Shown one piece after another: positions 29,931-39,596 of a stretch of DNA of 64,000 nt. The stretch comes from Pragia fontium DSM 5563 = ATCC 49100 (lineage in GTDB: Bacteria > Pseudomonadota > Gammaproteobacteria > Enterobacterales > Enterobacteriaceae). Location of the stretch: positions 340,078 through 404,077 of the forward strand of contig NZ_FOLW01000003.1 in assembly GCF_900112475.1 (NCBI RefSeq), written 5' to 3'. The translations under genes were made by a program, and so were the position numbers. The notes beneath the pieces were generated by a model that saw nothing but the letters and a program-made list of their open reading frames with translations, made no database searches and was not told where the DNA came from. Numbering within the stretch: position 1 is the first letter of the stretch; the number at the start of each line of letters is the position of its first letter.

Positions 29931-30788
29931 CTATTGTCTGGACAGACGTTGAGTTGTGGGTACGAATGTCGTATTGGTGCGGTACGGATTGATATCCAAC
30001 CCTCCCCGTCGGGTATAGCGCGCATACACGGTTAAGGCGGTAGGGTGACAGTAGCGTTGAATATCGCTGAAAATGCGTTCCACACACTGTTCGTGAAATT
30101 CATTATGGTGGCGGAAAGAGACGATATAACGCAGCAGGGCTTCGCGATCAATTTTCGGCCCACGATAGTGGATTTGCACTGAGCCCCAGTCCGGTTGATG
30201 AGTGATCAGACAGTTAGACTTTAACAGATGACTCACCAATATTTCTTCTACAGGCGCTGTATTTTGTTCAGTAATCGCCTGTTCCAACAGCTTGTCGTCG
30301 AAATGGTAACTATCAATAGTGATGGGCTGATCGTCGATGCATTCACCGGCAAAATCAGTGATGGTTCCGATCTCGGGCTGGCTTAAGTGAAAGAGTTTTA
30401 CGCTCACGTCTCCTTGAGCACACTGTGATAAATCACGGGCAAGGGTCTGTTGTACGGTTTGCCAGTCTGCAAAACATGTTTGGTTGAAACTGTTCAGGTA
30501 CAGCTTGAAACTTTTCGATTCAATCAGGTTGCTGCTGCTGGCCGGAATAGCGACTTCACCAATGGCTACCTGCGGCAATCCACGTGAATTCAGCCATGAA
30601 AGTTCATACAGCGTCCAGATATCGGCACCATGAAACGGAAGATTATCCGCTTTAAGACCCAGTGGATCGCGGTTTAAACTGCGTGGAACCGGCTGCAACA
30701 GAGAGGCGTCATACCGATCAACATAGGCAGTTTCTTTGCCCAGAGTTAGGTTTGATAGCGCCTGATGATTGTCATAATGGGAAGTCAT
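29931..30788 (-). CDS. queF: NADPH-dependent 7-cyano-7-deazaguanine reductase QueF
   Basis: QueF reduces preQ0 to preQ1 in queuosine synthesis. The 285-residue protein is of the two-domain (YqcD-type) form. It has the NADPH motif region [14 protein letters not shown] (91-104) and the catalytic Cys193 and Asp200 in [13 protein letters not shown], shifted by three from Cys190 and Asp197 of E. coli. The C-terminal [14 protein letters not shown] and [14 protein letters not shown] are typical. The start at 30788 (MTSHYDNHQ) is preferred over an upstream ATG. It is divergent from syd as in E. coli. Confidence 0.95.
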   Translation of the reverse strand: MTSHYDNHQALSNLTLGKETAYVDRYDASLLQPVPRSLNRDPLGLKADNLPFHGADIWTLYELSWLNSRGLPQVAIGEVAIPASSSNLIESKSFKLYLNSFNQTCFADWQTVQQTLARDLSQCAQGDVSVKLFHLSQPEIGTITDFAGECIDDQPITIDSYHFDDKLLEQAITEQNTAPVEEILVSHLLKSNCLITHQPDWGSVQIHYRGPKIDREALLRYIVSFRHHNEFHEQCVERIFSDIQRYCHPTALTVYARYTRRGGLDINPYRTNTTFVPTTQRLSRQ

Positions 30789-30863
30789 GCTATTACCCCG
30801 ATGTGGTATCACGATATAATTGTTGAAAATTGGCTATAGTGTAACGCAATCTTTGAGAGAAAT

Positions 30864-31415
30864 ATGACATATCCAGTAATCTCCGCCCTAACTCAATTTA
30901 CCTCTGCTTTTGTTGAAGGTTGGCAGCAACAAACCGGACATGAACCCGCCAGTGAACAGCTGTATGGCGTCGCTTCACCCTGCATCGTCAGGACTTTGGA
31001 AGAGTCGGTTCTTTGGCTCCCTCAGCCGTTTAGTGCCTCTGCTTCTTTAGCAAACGTTGAGCGTGGGGTGAATCTCTCATTGAGAGAAGAGGGGGTTCAC
31101 TATTTTACTACACAGTATGCCGGAGATATGGCTGCACGTTTTGGTGAACTTGATTTATCGCTGATACAGGTATGGAGCGAAGAGGATTTTGTCCGGCTAC
31201 AGGAAAATCTGATCGGTCATCTGGTGACTCAACGCAGACTAAAGCTATCTCCAACCCTGTTTATTGCCACGACAGACTCAGAAATGGAGATGGTGTCTCT
31301 GTGTAATCTAACAGGGGAAGTCGTGCTGGAACATTTTGGTACCAGTAAACGTGAAACGTTGTCGGCATCGCTGGATCTATTCCTGCAAAAATTGGTTCCT
31401 CAAGTACATTTATAG
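30864..31415 (+). CDS. syd: SecY-interacting protein Syd
   Basis: Syd is a small acidic membrane-associated protein that binds SecY. The 183-residue product matches the family along its length: SALTQFTSAFVEGWQQQTGHEPASEQLYGVASPCI, GVHYFTTQYAGDMAARF, VWSEEDFVRLQENLIGHLVTQRRLK, PTLFIATTDSEMEMVSLCNLTGEVVLE. The gene is divergent from queF and is followed by the csrB region, as in E. coli. Confidence 0.94.
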   Translation: MTYPVISALTQFTSAFVEGWQQQTGHEPASEQLYGVASPCIVRTLEESVLWLPQPFSASASLANVERGVNLSLREEGVHYFTTQYAGDMAARFGELDLSLIQVWSEEDFVRLQENLIGHLVTQRRLKLSPTLFIATTDSEMEMVSLCNLTGEVVLEHFGTSKRETLSASLDLFLQKLVPQVHL

Positions 31416-31476
31416 CTTTTATCGGCAGTTGGTCATTCTATTTATTCGAGAAGGTTACGCAGAATGACAATAACCT

Positions 31477-31632
31477 TGTGAGACATATCCTACAAGCACT
31501 GTGAGACATCTCGTTTAGTTTTTTCATCCGGTATTTAATAAATTCATTATATATCATTTTGTTACTGTCTTTTAGGTCAGATAAAAAGGGGACTAATAGG
31601 ATGTAAGTCTCTATTGTGTATTGTGAGACACG
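31477..31632 (+). promoter_or_regulatory. UvrY-type boxes upstream of csrB
   Basis: TGTGAGACATATCCTACA (31477-31494) closely resembles the 18-bp UvrY/SirA/GacA inverted repeat known upstream of csrB. TGTGAGACATCTCG (from 31500) and a TGTAAGTCTC...TGTGAGACA cluster (31602-31629) repeat the half site. BarA-UvrY activation of CsrB is established in Enterobacterales; the assignment here is by motif and position. Confidence 0.75.
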
Positions 31633-31655
31633 CGAAATTAAGCGATTCTATGTCC

Positions 31656-32138
31656 AACGAAAGGGAGCTCAGGAAGAGCGACGTATCAGGAAGGTACGGG
31701 CAAGGATAAAGCAAAAGGATTAGCTTAGGAAGAGCTTAGGATGTTCATCAGGAAGATGACGGGAATAGTTTAGGATTGAACTAACGGACAACTTCAGGAT
31801 GAAGATTTTACCTATCAGGATGGTAGGGCGTCAGGAAGACAACAAGGATTGAAACCATCAGGAAGATGGTAGGACAGTTTAAGGATAAAACTAGCGGACA
31901 CCTCCAGGATGGAGAACGAATACCTACCGGAGTGTAGGGGGTCAGGAAGACTAACAGGGACAGGCATCAGGATGATGCAGGATGACTCGTCAGGAAGAAA
32001 GTAGGACGCTGCTAAGGATAGTGTGGTTAGGATAACCAACATGGATAAAGTTTTCAGGGATTGAGCAGGGAAGCAACAAGAGTAGCTGGATTGCTATAAA
32101 ACGGACTGGGCCCACTGTATATGCAGTGGGCCTTTTTC
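31656..32138 (+). ncRNA. csrB: CsrB RNA, sponge for the translational regulator CsrA
   Basis: The region between syd and yqcC is full of GGA-centred motifs (CAGGAAG, CAGGATG, AAGGATA); I count about 35 by eye. The segment around 31900 (GGACACCTCCAGGATGGAG) and the 3' part (AGCAGGGAAGCAACAAGAG) closely match E. coli CsrB. A strong terminator, GGCCCACTG/CAGTGGGCC followed by TTTTT, ends it at about 32138. The 5' end near 31656 is inferred from a weak TTGTGA-N17-GATTCT promoter. CsrB sequesters CsrA dimers through GGA loops. About 480 nt is clearly longer than the 369-nt E. coli RNA. A minus-strand open frame inside is a by-product. Confidence 0.92.
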
Positions 32139-32305
32139 TTTGTGGCGAATCCTGTGATTCGCCAATGTATTGATATACCCATTCTCTACGGTTTTTCGCC
32201 GTGGGACATTTTTCCTGTTTTTACGCCAATTAATCAAAATGGTATGATGGGCGACTTTTCCCGATAGCTACTGCATGGCTTGTGCGCCTAATTAAACGAG
32301 AGAGC

Positions 32306-32653
32306 ATGAACTTAGAGAATCAGGTATGGATATTGCTGACGAAAGTAGAGCAATTGATGCATCAACAGGATTTATGGAGTTTGACTCCCCCTGAACTTAG
32401 CGCCTTCGACAGCCAGGAACCATTTAGTATTGACACCATGTCGCCGGAAGAGTGGTTACAGTGGGTGTTTGTTCCTCGTATGAGAGCGGTGATTGAGGCG
32501 CATCAACCGTTACCCGCACGTATTGCGATCGCACCCTATTTTGAGGAAGCGTTTAATCCGCGTCCGGAAGATCATCAGGAACTGATTGATACCCTTAAGA
32601 GCATTGATGCTCTGTTGAATAAAGAATTCAGCCCTTCGAGAAGAAGAGAATAA
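32306..32653 (+). CDS. yqcC: YqcC family protein
   Basis: The 115-residue soluble protein matches the YqcC family of unknown function: WSLTPPELSAFDSQEPFSIDTMSPEEWLQWVFVPRMRAVIEA and LPARIAIAPYFEEAF. The start at 32306 follows AGAGAG. In E. coli, yqcC is followed directly by truC and yqcA, but here about 4.2 kb with an autotransporter gene is inserted after it. Confidence 0.9.
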   Translation: MNLENQVWILLTKVEQLMHQQDLWSLTPPELSAFDSQEPFSIDTMSPEEWLQWVFVPRMRAVIEAHQPLPARIAIAPYFEEAFNPRPEDHQELIDTLKSIDALLNKEFSPSRRRE

Positions 32654-33353
32654 TGTAGAGGCGGTCATTTATTATCAGGTCTGACATGATGCGATAGTTG
32701 TAAGGTGTTTTTATCTGATAAAACATGACCTATTATCGTGCTTATTTTTATCCTATTAATTACGGGCAGCAGAAACACTACTTGTAATATTATTATGAAT
32801 CATAAAATCAACAATATTCTTAATAATGAGTAGACATCTTTATTGTTAATTAATTTTAATATTAAATTAAATATTTATTTTATTCTGCAATTACCAATAA
32901 CTATTTACACTGACATTATTTAAATGTCATTAATTAATGGCGTGATTATATTTATGAGGGGGTGGATAATTCATTAAAATGTTTTTTTATTTGTTTTTTT
33001 GAGTGCTCGTTACGTGATTTGCTTATGCTTAATAACGCTAGTGCTGTTTGTTGTTGATTACATATTATATTGATTATATTAGCTTTAAGTAACTTAATTT
33101 ATAGGTATTGACGATCAGTTTTATTAAGTTGATAGCTTTTGGTTATCAGTATTTTGTTATCGATCGTTATTAACAATTTGATGATTTTTTAATTCGATTT
33201 TATTTTGCCTGCGATGTAGGTCTATATACCCCATCTATTGTGGCGGTTCTTTCTTATATGAAAAGAATTGATTTCAGTTCAATAACGTTAGTACGCACAA
33301 TTACTGTTATTTATTTGCATAAGTTATTTGTCGCTAAAGGGAATGAAAAAATA
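32654..33353. other. AT-rich 700-base stretch before the autotransporter gene
   Basis: No convincing gene is seen. The stretch is strikingly AT-rich, especially 32730-33200, with long A/T runs (TTATTAATTTTAAT-like). Such sequence in front of an accessory surface-protein gene fits an H-NS-type silenced promoter region, which is an inference. An upstream frame extension of the autotransporter (from 33240) has no signal-peptide character. Confidence 0.6.
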
Positions 33354-36300
33354 ATGAATAAGATATTCACATCGATTTACAGCCATTCTACGGGGCTATG
33401 TGTAGTTGCGTCTGAATTAGCAAAAGGGAAGAAGAAGTCTAATACGGTAATGAAATCGTTCTCAATAGCTACTGACAGGATCGAGCCAGCTTTAGAGCTG
33501 ACCAATCCAATAAAATTTTTGTTAATTACAGCTTTAGCAACTTTGAGTGGTACGTCGGTAGCAGCACCATGGGTGAATGCCATCGGAACAACTCAATATG
33601 TCACTTCCAATACCCACAGCAGCAGTTCGTCTGATGAATTTCTTTCAGCGGCAAGTGCGGGAACTATTGATGGGCGTGCACTATCAAGCCTACATCTTAA
33701 ATATACGGGTTTATCTGGAATACATGGTGTTGTAGCAACGGGCGGAAGTAAAATTACTTTAGGCAATAACGTTATTTTTGATAATTTTCGGACTTCTCTT
33801 ACTGATAGTCATTTAACGATAGGTAGTGATTTTCAGGCAAATAATCATCTCAACCAAATATTGCATCTCCTTGCTGTTTCTAACGGTTCCCTGACTCTGG
33901 GTGAACGTGCCACACTCGATGGTAAAGGACTTAAGCTGTCTGCTAGTAGTAATAGCAATATAATAGCGAATATTGGAGATGGCTTAATAATCAATAGTAC
34001 AGCCCTTAATGCTCCTGCAATTGATATTTATACGGCCAACATTGATAGTGATTCTTATCATGTCACCATCGGTAAAAATGCGTATATCACGGGTGGTGGA
34101 GTTGGTGCTATAGGTAAAGGTGTTTTCACGATAGGTGAAGGGGCAACAATAATTGGAAATAATGGCCTACAGGGAGGCGTTTTTTATGCTGTCAGTGGTG
34201 CCAACACGAGTCTAAAAGATGCAACGCTAACGCACTTAACATCTGAATTAACGGGTGCTCCAAATACGGTTGCTGTTGCTGGCGTTCGGGGAGAAGGTAC
34301 TGTTATGAACTTAGATAATGTTGTCATTAGTGCTCCGAACTCTGATCAAATAGCAGGCCTTCAAATCGCAAATATCGCGGGCGGAGGAAGTGGGCCTTTC
34401 GGCGCTACCATTAATATGAGAGGCGGAGAAATCAATACTGGCCTTGCTATAAGGTACAGTCATAGCTCTGCAACACCACCAGCACCAAATTCAGAGAATA
34501 TTTATGGTAAGGATATCATTAACATAGTCAATACCGTTATTTCATCATCGCAACTGCTCTACATGCACTACATAGATTCAGATCCAAATGCGGTGAATTT
34601 ATTTTTTGAATTGAATCTCAAAAATGTAGATGCTTCGCAAGTTACCGATGGCATCATTGTTGACCATTTTGCCGGTAATACAATGATTAATGTTGACTAC
34701 GGCACGGTCATTGGTGGTGGGGCAATCAACAATGGTACTGGTGGCTTGAATATTAATGTTGATCACGGCTCCAGTTTACAAGGCAATATAATCAACAACG
34801 GTGATGGTAATATCAGCGGTAGCATCGGTGGTGGTGGTATTGTTGACGGTGGACTGACTAATAATGGTAATGGTCGAATTGATTTTGGTATCAACAATGG
34901 CGGTACTTTACGCGGTGACGTAATTAAAAATGGCAAAGGAAATATCAATCTGTCCATCAATGAGGGGGGGATCTGGAATGGTAATGGCCGCAACGTCAAT
35001 TTGTGGTTAAAAAATAACGCCATCTACCAAATGGCAAATGCTTCCTCCAGTTTTACCAGGGTCAAGATGGACAATAATAGTATCCTTGACTTTGGACGGC
35101 CTGATATGACGATGGTCACCTTTGCTCGGAAAATCCCCTCTTCTCCATTTAAAACCTTCTTATCGATTAGTGATATGACACAAACTGATGGGGGGCTCGC
35201 TAATATTCGAATGTCGACAGATTTAGGGCAGGGTAAAGGTGATTTAGTCTCGGTTAATGGTGCTATGACGGGGCGTTATTTGGTTGATGTCACTAACTAC
35301 GGTGTGGGACCCTCAGCACCAAACGAATCGTTGCGGATTATTCAAGGTGGCGTAGGCAGCAGCACGGAGGTGGCTTTAACGGGTAGTCAGTATCGGGATG
35401 CGGGTATGTATCGCTATCACTTAACTGCGGATAATTCAGGTACCGGCTATTGGTTAGTTAATGGTGATGGTACTGGTGTATCCCACGGTGGCGGTGATGA
35501 CGACACCATGAAGAGCGGTAATGCTTATAACCCCGATGGCTCTTTTAATAAGTTTATACCTGAGGATAGTTTCACACCAAACCCGCAAAAGATTAATCAG
35601 GTAAGTGACCTGGCTCGCACAATACAGAGCGCTTCTGTCGCTCAGACCCTCGATTTATTAAATCAATCTCGTAACGTGGCGCAGCATATCGACGGCTTAC
35701 GTCTGATGGGCATTAAAGGCGACCATGATGCTACGTTGTGGATTAATAACTTCTATACAAACACCGAAGTTAGTTCTGATGTAGTGGGGCATAAGTTCAA
35801 GATTAACACCAACGTGACCTATATTGGAGTAGATAAATCCTGGGATATTAGCGATAACAATACTCTGATTTCAGGCATCTTTACCGGTGTAGGGACTGCT
35901 AAGAATAAGTATCGTGTTAATAATAGTCACGGTGATTCAGATATCTACACGACCGGTATTTACGGCATGTATGTCCATAGCTCCGGTTTATTTGCGGATG
36001 TGGTGGCACAAGGGTATCGCCTTAAGACTCATGATGATGCTTATACTGAGCAAGGGACTAAAACGTCTTACGATATGAACAGCAATGCCGTGAGTTTAGG
36101 ATTGGATATTGGTCAACGTTATGCCCTTCAGGACAGCTTCTATGTGGAACCATCGATTAAACTAGCTTATTTACGCAGTGGCAGTGCTAAGTTTAATACG
36201 CGAGGAATCAGTCAGATTAAGGTGAAGAAAGAGTCTTCTGATGTGTTTCAGTATGGTTTAGGACTAAATATAGGTAAAACTATCACTACGAGCGCTTCTG

Positions 36301-36542
36301 ATGCGTTTGTTCAGCCGTATTTAGCTCTGACAGTATTAAAGCAAAACGTTAGTGGTGGGGACGTGAAGTCCAGTGGTACCACGATGAAGAGTGATTTAGA
36401 TGGCTATCATTTTCAGTCTAATCTTGGTGTGAACTGGCAGATGAATAAAAACAATTCTGTCTTTACGGAAGTGAATACGGGCAGTGGTGATAAGTTCAGC
36501 AATGCCTTGGGTGTGGGCATTGGTTATCGCTATAGCTTCTGA
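33354..36542 (+). CDS. Type Va autotransporter adhesin-like protein with extended signal peptide
   Basis: The 1062-residue product starts at 33354 with an extended signal peptide region: MNKIFTSIYSHSTGLCVVASELAKGKKK, then a hydrophobic segment FLLITALATLSGTSVAA. The passenger (about 80-760) is Gly/Asn/Ser/Thr-rich, with beta-helix character and about four short repeats of an N-G-x-G-x-I...GG-x-L-x-G pattern at nt 34720-35000. The C-terminal autotransporter beta-barrel (about 790-1062) has alternating strands and ends in GYRYSF with a terminal aromatic residue. It lacks visible protease catalytic motifs. The passenger ligand is unknown; adhesion or aggregation is an inference from the class. 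It is inserted in the conserved yqcC-truC junction. Confidence 0.88.
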   Translation: MNKIFTSIYSHSTGLCVVASELAKGKKKSNTVMKSFSIATDRIEPALELTNPIKFLLITALATLSGTSVAAPWVNAIGTTQYVTSNTHSSSSSDEFLSAASAGTIDGRALSSLHLKYTGLSGIHGVVATGGSKITLGNNVIFDNFRTSLTDSHLTIGSDFQANNHLNQILHLLAVSNGSLTLGERATLDGKGLKLSASSNSNIIANIGDGLIINSTALNAPAIDIYTANIDSDSYHVTIGKNAYITGGGVGAIGKGVFTIGEGATIIGNNGLQGGVFYAVSGANTSLKDATLTHLTSELTGAPNTVAVAGVRGEGTVMNLDNVVISAPNSDQIAGLQIANIAGGGSGPFGATINMRGGEINTGLAIRYSHSSATPPAPNSENIYGKDIINIVNTVISSSQLLYMHYIDSDPNAVNLFFELNLKNVDASQVTDGIIVDHFAGNTMINVDYGTVIGGGAINNGTGGLNINVDHGSSLQGNIINNGDGNISGSIGGGGIVDGGLTNNGNGRIDFGINNGGTLRGDVIKNGKGNINLSINEGGIWNGNGRNVNLWLKNNAIYQMANASSSFTRVKMDNNSILDFGRPDMTMVTFARKIPSSPFKTFLSISDMTQTDGGLANIRMSTDLGQGKGDLVSVNGAMTGRYLVDVTNYGVGPSAPNESLRIIQGGVGSSTEVALTGSQYRDAGMYRYHLTADNSGTGYWLVNGDGTGVSHGGGDDDTMKSGNAYNPDGSFNKFIPEDSFTPNPQKINQVSDLARTIQSASVAQTLDLLNQSRNVAQHIDGLRLMGIKGDHDATLWINNFYTNTEVSSDVVGHKFKINTNVTYIGVDKSWDISDNNTLISGIFTGVGTAKNKYRVNNSHGDSDIYTTGIYGMYVHSSGLFADVVAQGYRLKTHDDAYTEQGTKTSYDMNSNAVSLGLDIGQRYALQDSFYVEPSIKLAYLRSGSAKFNTRGISQIKVKKESSDVFQYGLGLNIGKTITTSASDAFVQPYLALTVLKQNVSGGDVKSSGTTMKSDLDGYHFQSNLGVNWQMNKNNSVFTEVNTGSGDKFSNALGVGIGYRYSF

Positions 36543-36892
36543 TAACGGGTATGACCGGTAGCTCGATCGCAATATAAGATCGTCTACCGGTATAATTAAC
36601 TTAGTCTATTGTTGTTGATAGATCTATGCTCGATAAGTTTTCATCACTGATATTAAATGGGCGTTGCGATGTATATAAGGCGCTCTGAGATATTGGATAC
36701 TCATAAAACATCGTTGCTTGAGTGACAAGGTGATTGATACTCGCCAATTTATCCCCCGCCGTTTCAGGTATCCCCTATACACCAAGGCTGATGACTCGAT
36801 GAAAATTTATGGGGCTTCAGTGAGTGCTGACGGTTATAATATAATAAACTAAGTTGGTTATCTGTATGATAAATATATAAAAGTAGGCTTTT
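36543..36892. other. Intergenic stretch with a hairpin after the autotransporter gene
   Basis: ACCGGTAG/CTACCGGT (36554-36591) with an inner CGATC/GATCG stem is a likely transcript end. The remaining 300 bases before truC show no gene or repeat that I can recognise. Confidence 0.5.
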
Positions 36893-37669
36893 ATGATGAT
36901 TTTGTATCAGGATGAACATCTGGTGGCGGTTAATAAGCCATCTGGCTGGTTAGTTCATCGCAGTTGGTTAGATCGCCATGAAAAAGTGGTCGTCATGCAG
37001 ACGGTTCGCGATCAAATTGGCCAGCATGTATTTACCGTCCATCGGTTGGATCGGCCTACTTCCGGCGTATTGTTGATGGCGCTGTCCAGCGATGTAGCCA
37101 GGCAACTGTCACAGCAGTTTGAACAGCATCAGATTCAGAAAGTTTATCATGCAGTGGTTCGTGGCTACGTGACCGATTCCGGTACCATCGACCATGCATT
37201 AGTTGAACAGCTGGATAAAATCGCGGATAAGTTTGCTCAAGAGAATAAAGAGGCTCAGCCTGCTGTTAGCCACTATCGGGCGCTTTCGCAGGTGGAGGTG
37301 CCAATGGCGGTAGGGCGTTATGATACAGCCCGCTATAGCTTGGTCGAACTGATGCCACAAACCGGGCGCAAACATCAGTTACGTCGCCATATGAAGCATA
37401 TTTTTCATCCCATTATTGGTGATAGCGCTCACGGTGACTTACGACATAACCGTGCGATTGCCGAGCATTTTGGCTGTCAGCGATTGATGCTACATGCCAG
37501 TCATCTATCCTTAACTCATCCAGTTACGGGTGAACCGTTGCTGATTTCGGCACCGTGGGAACAGCGTTGGCAAGATCTGATGACCGCGTTTGGATGGACT
37601 GAGCAATGCCCTGAATATAATGGGGTTGAAATTAATCCATCAATAACTCAGGATAGCTTGAAGCGTTAA
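36893..37669 (+). CDS. truC: tRNA pseudouridine(65) synthase TruC
   Basis: TruC makes pseudouridine at position 65 in tRNA. The 258-residue protein has the RluA/RsuA catalytic motif HRLDRPTSG with the essential aspartate at residue 53 (54 in E. coli), the opening [22 protein letters not shown], and the conserved [18 protein letters not shown] and GDSAHGD. It is followed 28 bases later by yqcA, the normal pair. Confidence 0.94.
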   Translation: MMILYQDEHLVAVNKPSGWLVHRSWLDRHEKVVVMQTVRDQIGQHVFTVHRLDRPTSGVLLMALSSDVARQLSQQFEQHQIQKVYHAVVRGYVTDSGTIDHALVEQLDKIADKFAQENKEAQPAVSHYRALSQVEVPMAVGRYDTARYSLVELMPQTGRKHQLRRHMKHIFHPIIGDSAHGDLRHNRAIAEHFGCQRLMLHASHLSLTHPVTGEPLLISAPWEQRWQDLMTAFGWTEQCPEYNGVEINPSITQDSLKR

Positions 37670-37697
37670 TTGGTTAAAAAATAGAGAGAATAAAAGC

Positions 37698-38147
37698 ATG
37701 GCAAAAATAGGTATTTTTGTGGGTACCGTTTATGGTAATGCCCAGCTTGTTGCGGAACAAGCGCAAACCCTGTTACAGGAACAAGGGCATGACGTTGCTG
37801 TGTTTGATGAAGGAACGTTGGAGGACTGGACGGTTTATCTGCAGGACACGGTATTGGTTGTCACCTCAACCACCGGACAGGGGGATTTCCCGGACTCTAT
37901 TGAATCGCTGTTTTATGATATTAAAGATTCTGTTGGTCATCAGCCGAAGCTACGCTATGGCGTTATTGCGCTAGGAGATAGTAGCTATGATAGCTTCTGC
38001 GGCGCGGGCAAACAGTTTGATGCGCTATTGCAGGAGCAAGGCGCAACTCGCCTTGGTGATGTGTTGATGATTGATGCGACAGAAGTGCCTGAACCTGAAG
38101 TCTTTGCTGCCGACTGGGTTCGCCAGTGGGGAATGTTGGTTAAATAA
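37698..38147 (+). CDS. yqcA: Flavodoxin YqcA
   Basis: The 149-residue protein is a short-chain flavodoxin. The FMN phosphate loop is GTVYGNAQ (near residues 9-16), and ring contacts are suggested by [12 protein letters not shown] and [18 protein letters not shown]. The physiological partner is not established in the family. It is preceded by AGAGAG and co-oriented with truC. Confidence 0.93.
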   Translation: MAKIGIFVGTVYGNAQLVAEQAQTLLQEQGHDVAVFDEGTLEDWTVYLQDTVLVVTSTTGQGDFPDSIESLFYDIKDSVGHQPKLRYGVIALGDSSYDSFCGAGKQFDALLQEQGATRLGDVLMIDATEVPEPEVFAADWVRQWGMLVK

Positions 38148-38802
38148 TGGTTATCTGAAGCTGTAAGGGTATCGTCTCGATGGTGCTGAAAATCTGTTGG
38201 GGCGGCTTATTGATGGATAAAAAGGTCGAATTAAATTTGCAATACTTGCCAGTTAAACTTAATAACGGTGAAAGTTTCGTCCATTATCAGTACAGAGAAT
38301 AAATTAACGTTAGTGGACGTGGCCGAGCAAAGGGCGTTAGGGCGAACGCCCTCTGCATTGAAGGCTCCCCAGAAAAATAAGCTTGAATTCTGACTATTAT
38401 TTATACCGTCATCCCTGCGAAAGCGGGGATCTCGTTCTTAAGCCGAGTGTGGATATTAAGCTAAAACCTGGATTCCGGTTTTCACCGGAATGACGGAGAG
38501 GGAAGAGACATTTGTGATCATATTCTGACTGAGTTACTAATAAGATGGAACATATCGCTCACAAAACGCCTACTTTAATCCTTTGAATCCCTAAAGAAAA
38601 AATTTGCGGGGATTCCTCAGCCCTTTCCTGCGCTTCGCCCAGCATCCCTGCTGGACGTGTTTCCTCACTCAGTTGTCGGATGAATTCCAGCGCTCAATAT
38701 AAAGGGCTAAAGATAAACTGCTCACCTTTTTTTAACTGTTCGGCATTATGCATTAAATCCGACCTTTTATTTGATGCTTCCTTTACCATTACAGCGTTAT
38801 GG
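38148..38802. other. Gene-free 655-base region at the junction of two conserved gene blocks
   Basis: No supported gene lies here. It holds a palindromic repeat (38407-38495) and a dyad GAATCCC...GGGGATTC at 38585-38617. An 88-codon plus-strand frame at its right end overlaps the histidine phosphatase gene in antisense and is not credible. This is close to the place where the E. coli-like 62-min gene order stops. Confidence 0.6.
38407..38495 (-). repeat. Shortened copy of the GTCAT-ended palindromic repeat
   Basis: The 89-base element begins CGTCATCCCTGCGAAAGCGG and ends CACCGGAATGACG. It is the reverse orientation of the 130-bp elements at 53919-54048 and 54073-54202: both share GGGGATCTCGT.CTTAAGCC and TTAAGCTAAA, but about 40 internal bases are absent. 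Each end folds into its own hairpin. Confidence 0.8.
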
Positions 38803-39558
38803 TCATTTTCCTTTCTCTACGTAGCTCATGTCATTAATGCTTTCGACAATAAATTTGTCGTCGCTGGTATAACGAATTTTGCTTACGCTGGCATTGGCCG
38901 GTGGTGTGTTGATTGGTTTATCGGTCATTTCGTTAAGCAGTGCTGAAATGGCGACACCATGAGAAACGATGAGCACATCTCCACCCCCTTGCTTTTGTGC
39001 TGATTCAGCGATGGTTTTTAATGAGGTTTTCATACGATCCCTGACGGTAACGTAATTCTCAGCCATATTGATGGTATCGACAGCGGCAATCGCATCGATC
39101 ATTTTTGAAATATTCACTTTACCGGCAGAAAATTCGGCCATTAACGCGTCAGATGATGCGTATCCAAGGTGCTTGGCCGCCGGATTCCACATGTTAGGAT
39201 CCAAGTCGCCCTCATAGATTCCAAAACAGCTTTCACGTAATCCGGGCATTTCGATAACTGGATTGGTTGTGTCACCTTGCGCATTTAATATCACTCTGGC
39301 GGTTTGTCTCGCTCTACCTAAGTCGCTTGAGTAAACCGCGATAAACGGTGTCCCTTTTAAGCCACGGCCTAGCTGTTGTGCGACATCAATACCGGCCTGA
39401 GTTAGCGGTGTGTCGGACCAGCCTTGGGCGCGATGTACCGTGTTAAACATGGTCTTTCCATGGCGAGTCAGATATATCGTGACTTCCGTGGCAAAAACGT
39501 TGGATATCGATAAGATAAACAGTATAAAAATCGTTAATGGTTTTAGTAATAATCTCAT
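38803..39558 (-). CDS. Secreted histidine phosphatase (phosphoglycerate mutase-like superfamily)
   Basis: The 251-residue protein has a signal peptide (hydrophobic LTIFILFILSISNVFA, cleavage about residue 23) and a histidine-phosphatase domain. The catalytic motif is TRHGKT (R32, H33, G34), followed by YSSDLGRARQTA, the acid-bearing LRESCFGIYEGDLDP, and the second histidine in LIVSHGVAIS (about H200). It is expected in the periplasm. The substrate is unknown. It is the last gene of a minus-strand trio with an OprD-type porin (38 bases upstream) and a SurE-type nucleotidase, downstream of a RAT/terminator. Confidence 0.85.
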   Translation of the reverse strand: MRLLLKPLTIFILFILSISNVFATEVTIYLTRHGKTMFNTVHRAQGWSDTPLTQAGIDVAQQLGRGLKGTPFIAVYSSDLGRARQTARVILNAQGDTTNPVIEMPGLRESCFGIYEGDLDPNMWNPAAKHLGYASSDALMAEFSAGKVNISKMIDAIAAVDTINMAENYVTVRDRMKTSLKTIAESAQKQGGGDVLIVSHGVAISALLNEMTDKPINTPPANASVSKIRYTSDDKFIVESINDMSYVEKGK

Positions 39559-39596
39559 ATCATCATTCCTTTATTTATTGCTTTAATTTATTTGGT

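Noticed and set aside
31815-32042. 75-codon minus-strand frame inside csrB
   Set aside because: It is antisense to a structured RNA with repeated motifs; no ribosome site or family similarity.
31656-32138. Dense short repeats that could suggest a CRISPR-like or satellite array
   Set aside because: Spacing is irregular and the repeats are GGA motifs in the known csrB position with a CsrB-like 3' end and terminator.
34763-35023. 86-codon minus-strand frame inside the autotransporter gene
   Set aside because: It is Pro/Leu-rich because it mirrors the Gly/Asn repeats on the coding strand.
38680-38946. 88-codon plus-strand frame near the histidine phosphatase
   Set aside because: Half of it is antisense to the phosphatase gene, and it has no ribosome site or similarity.
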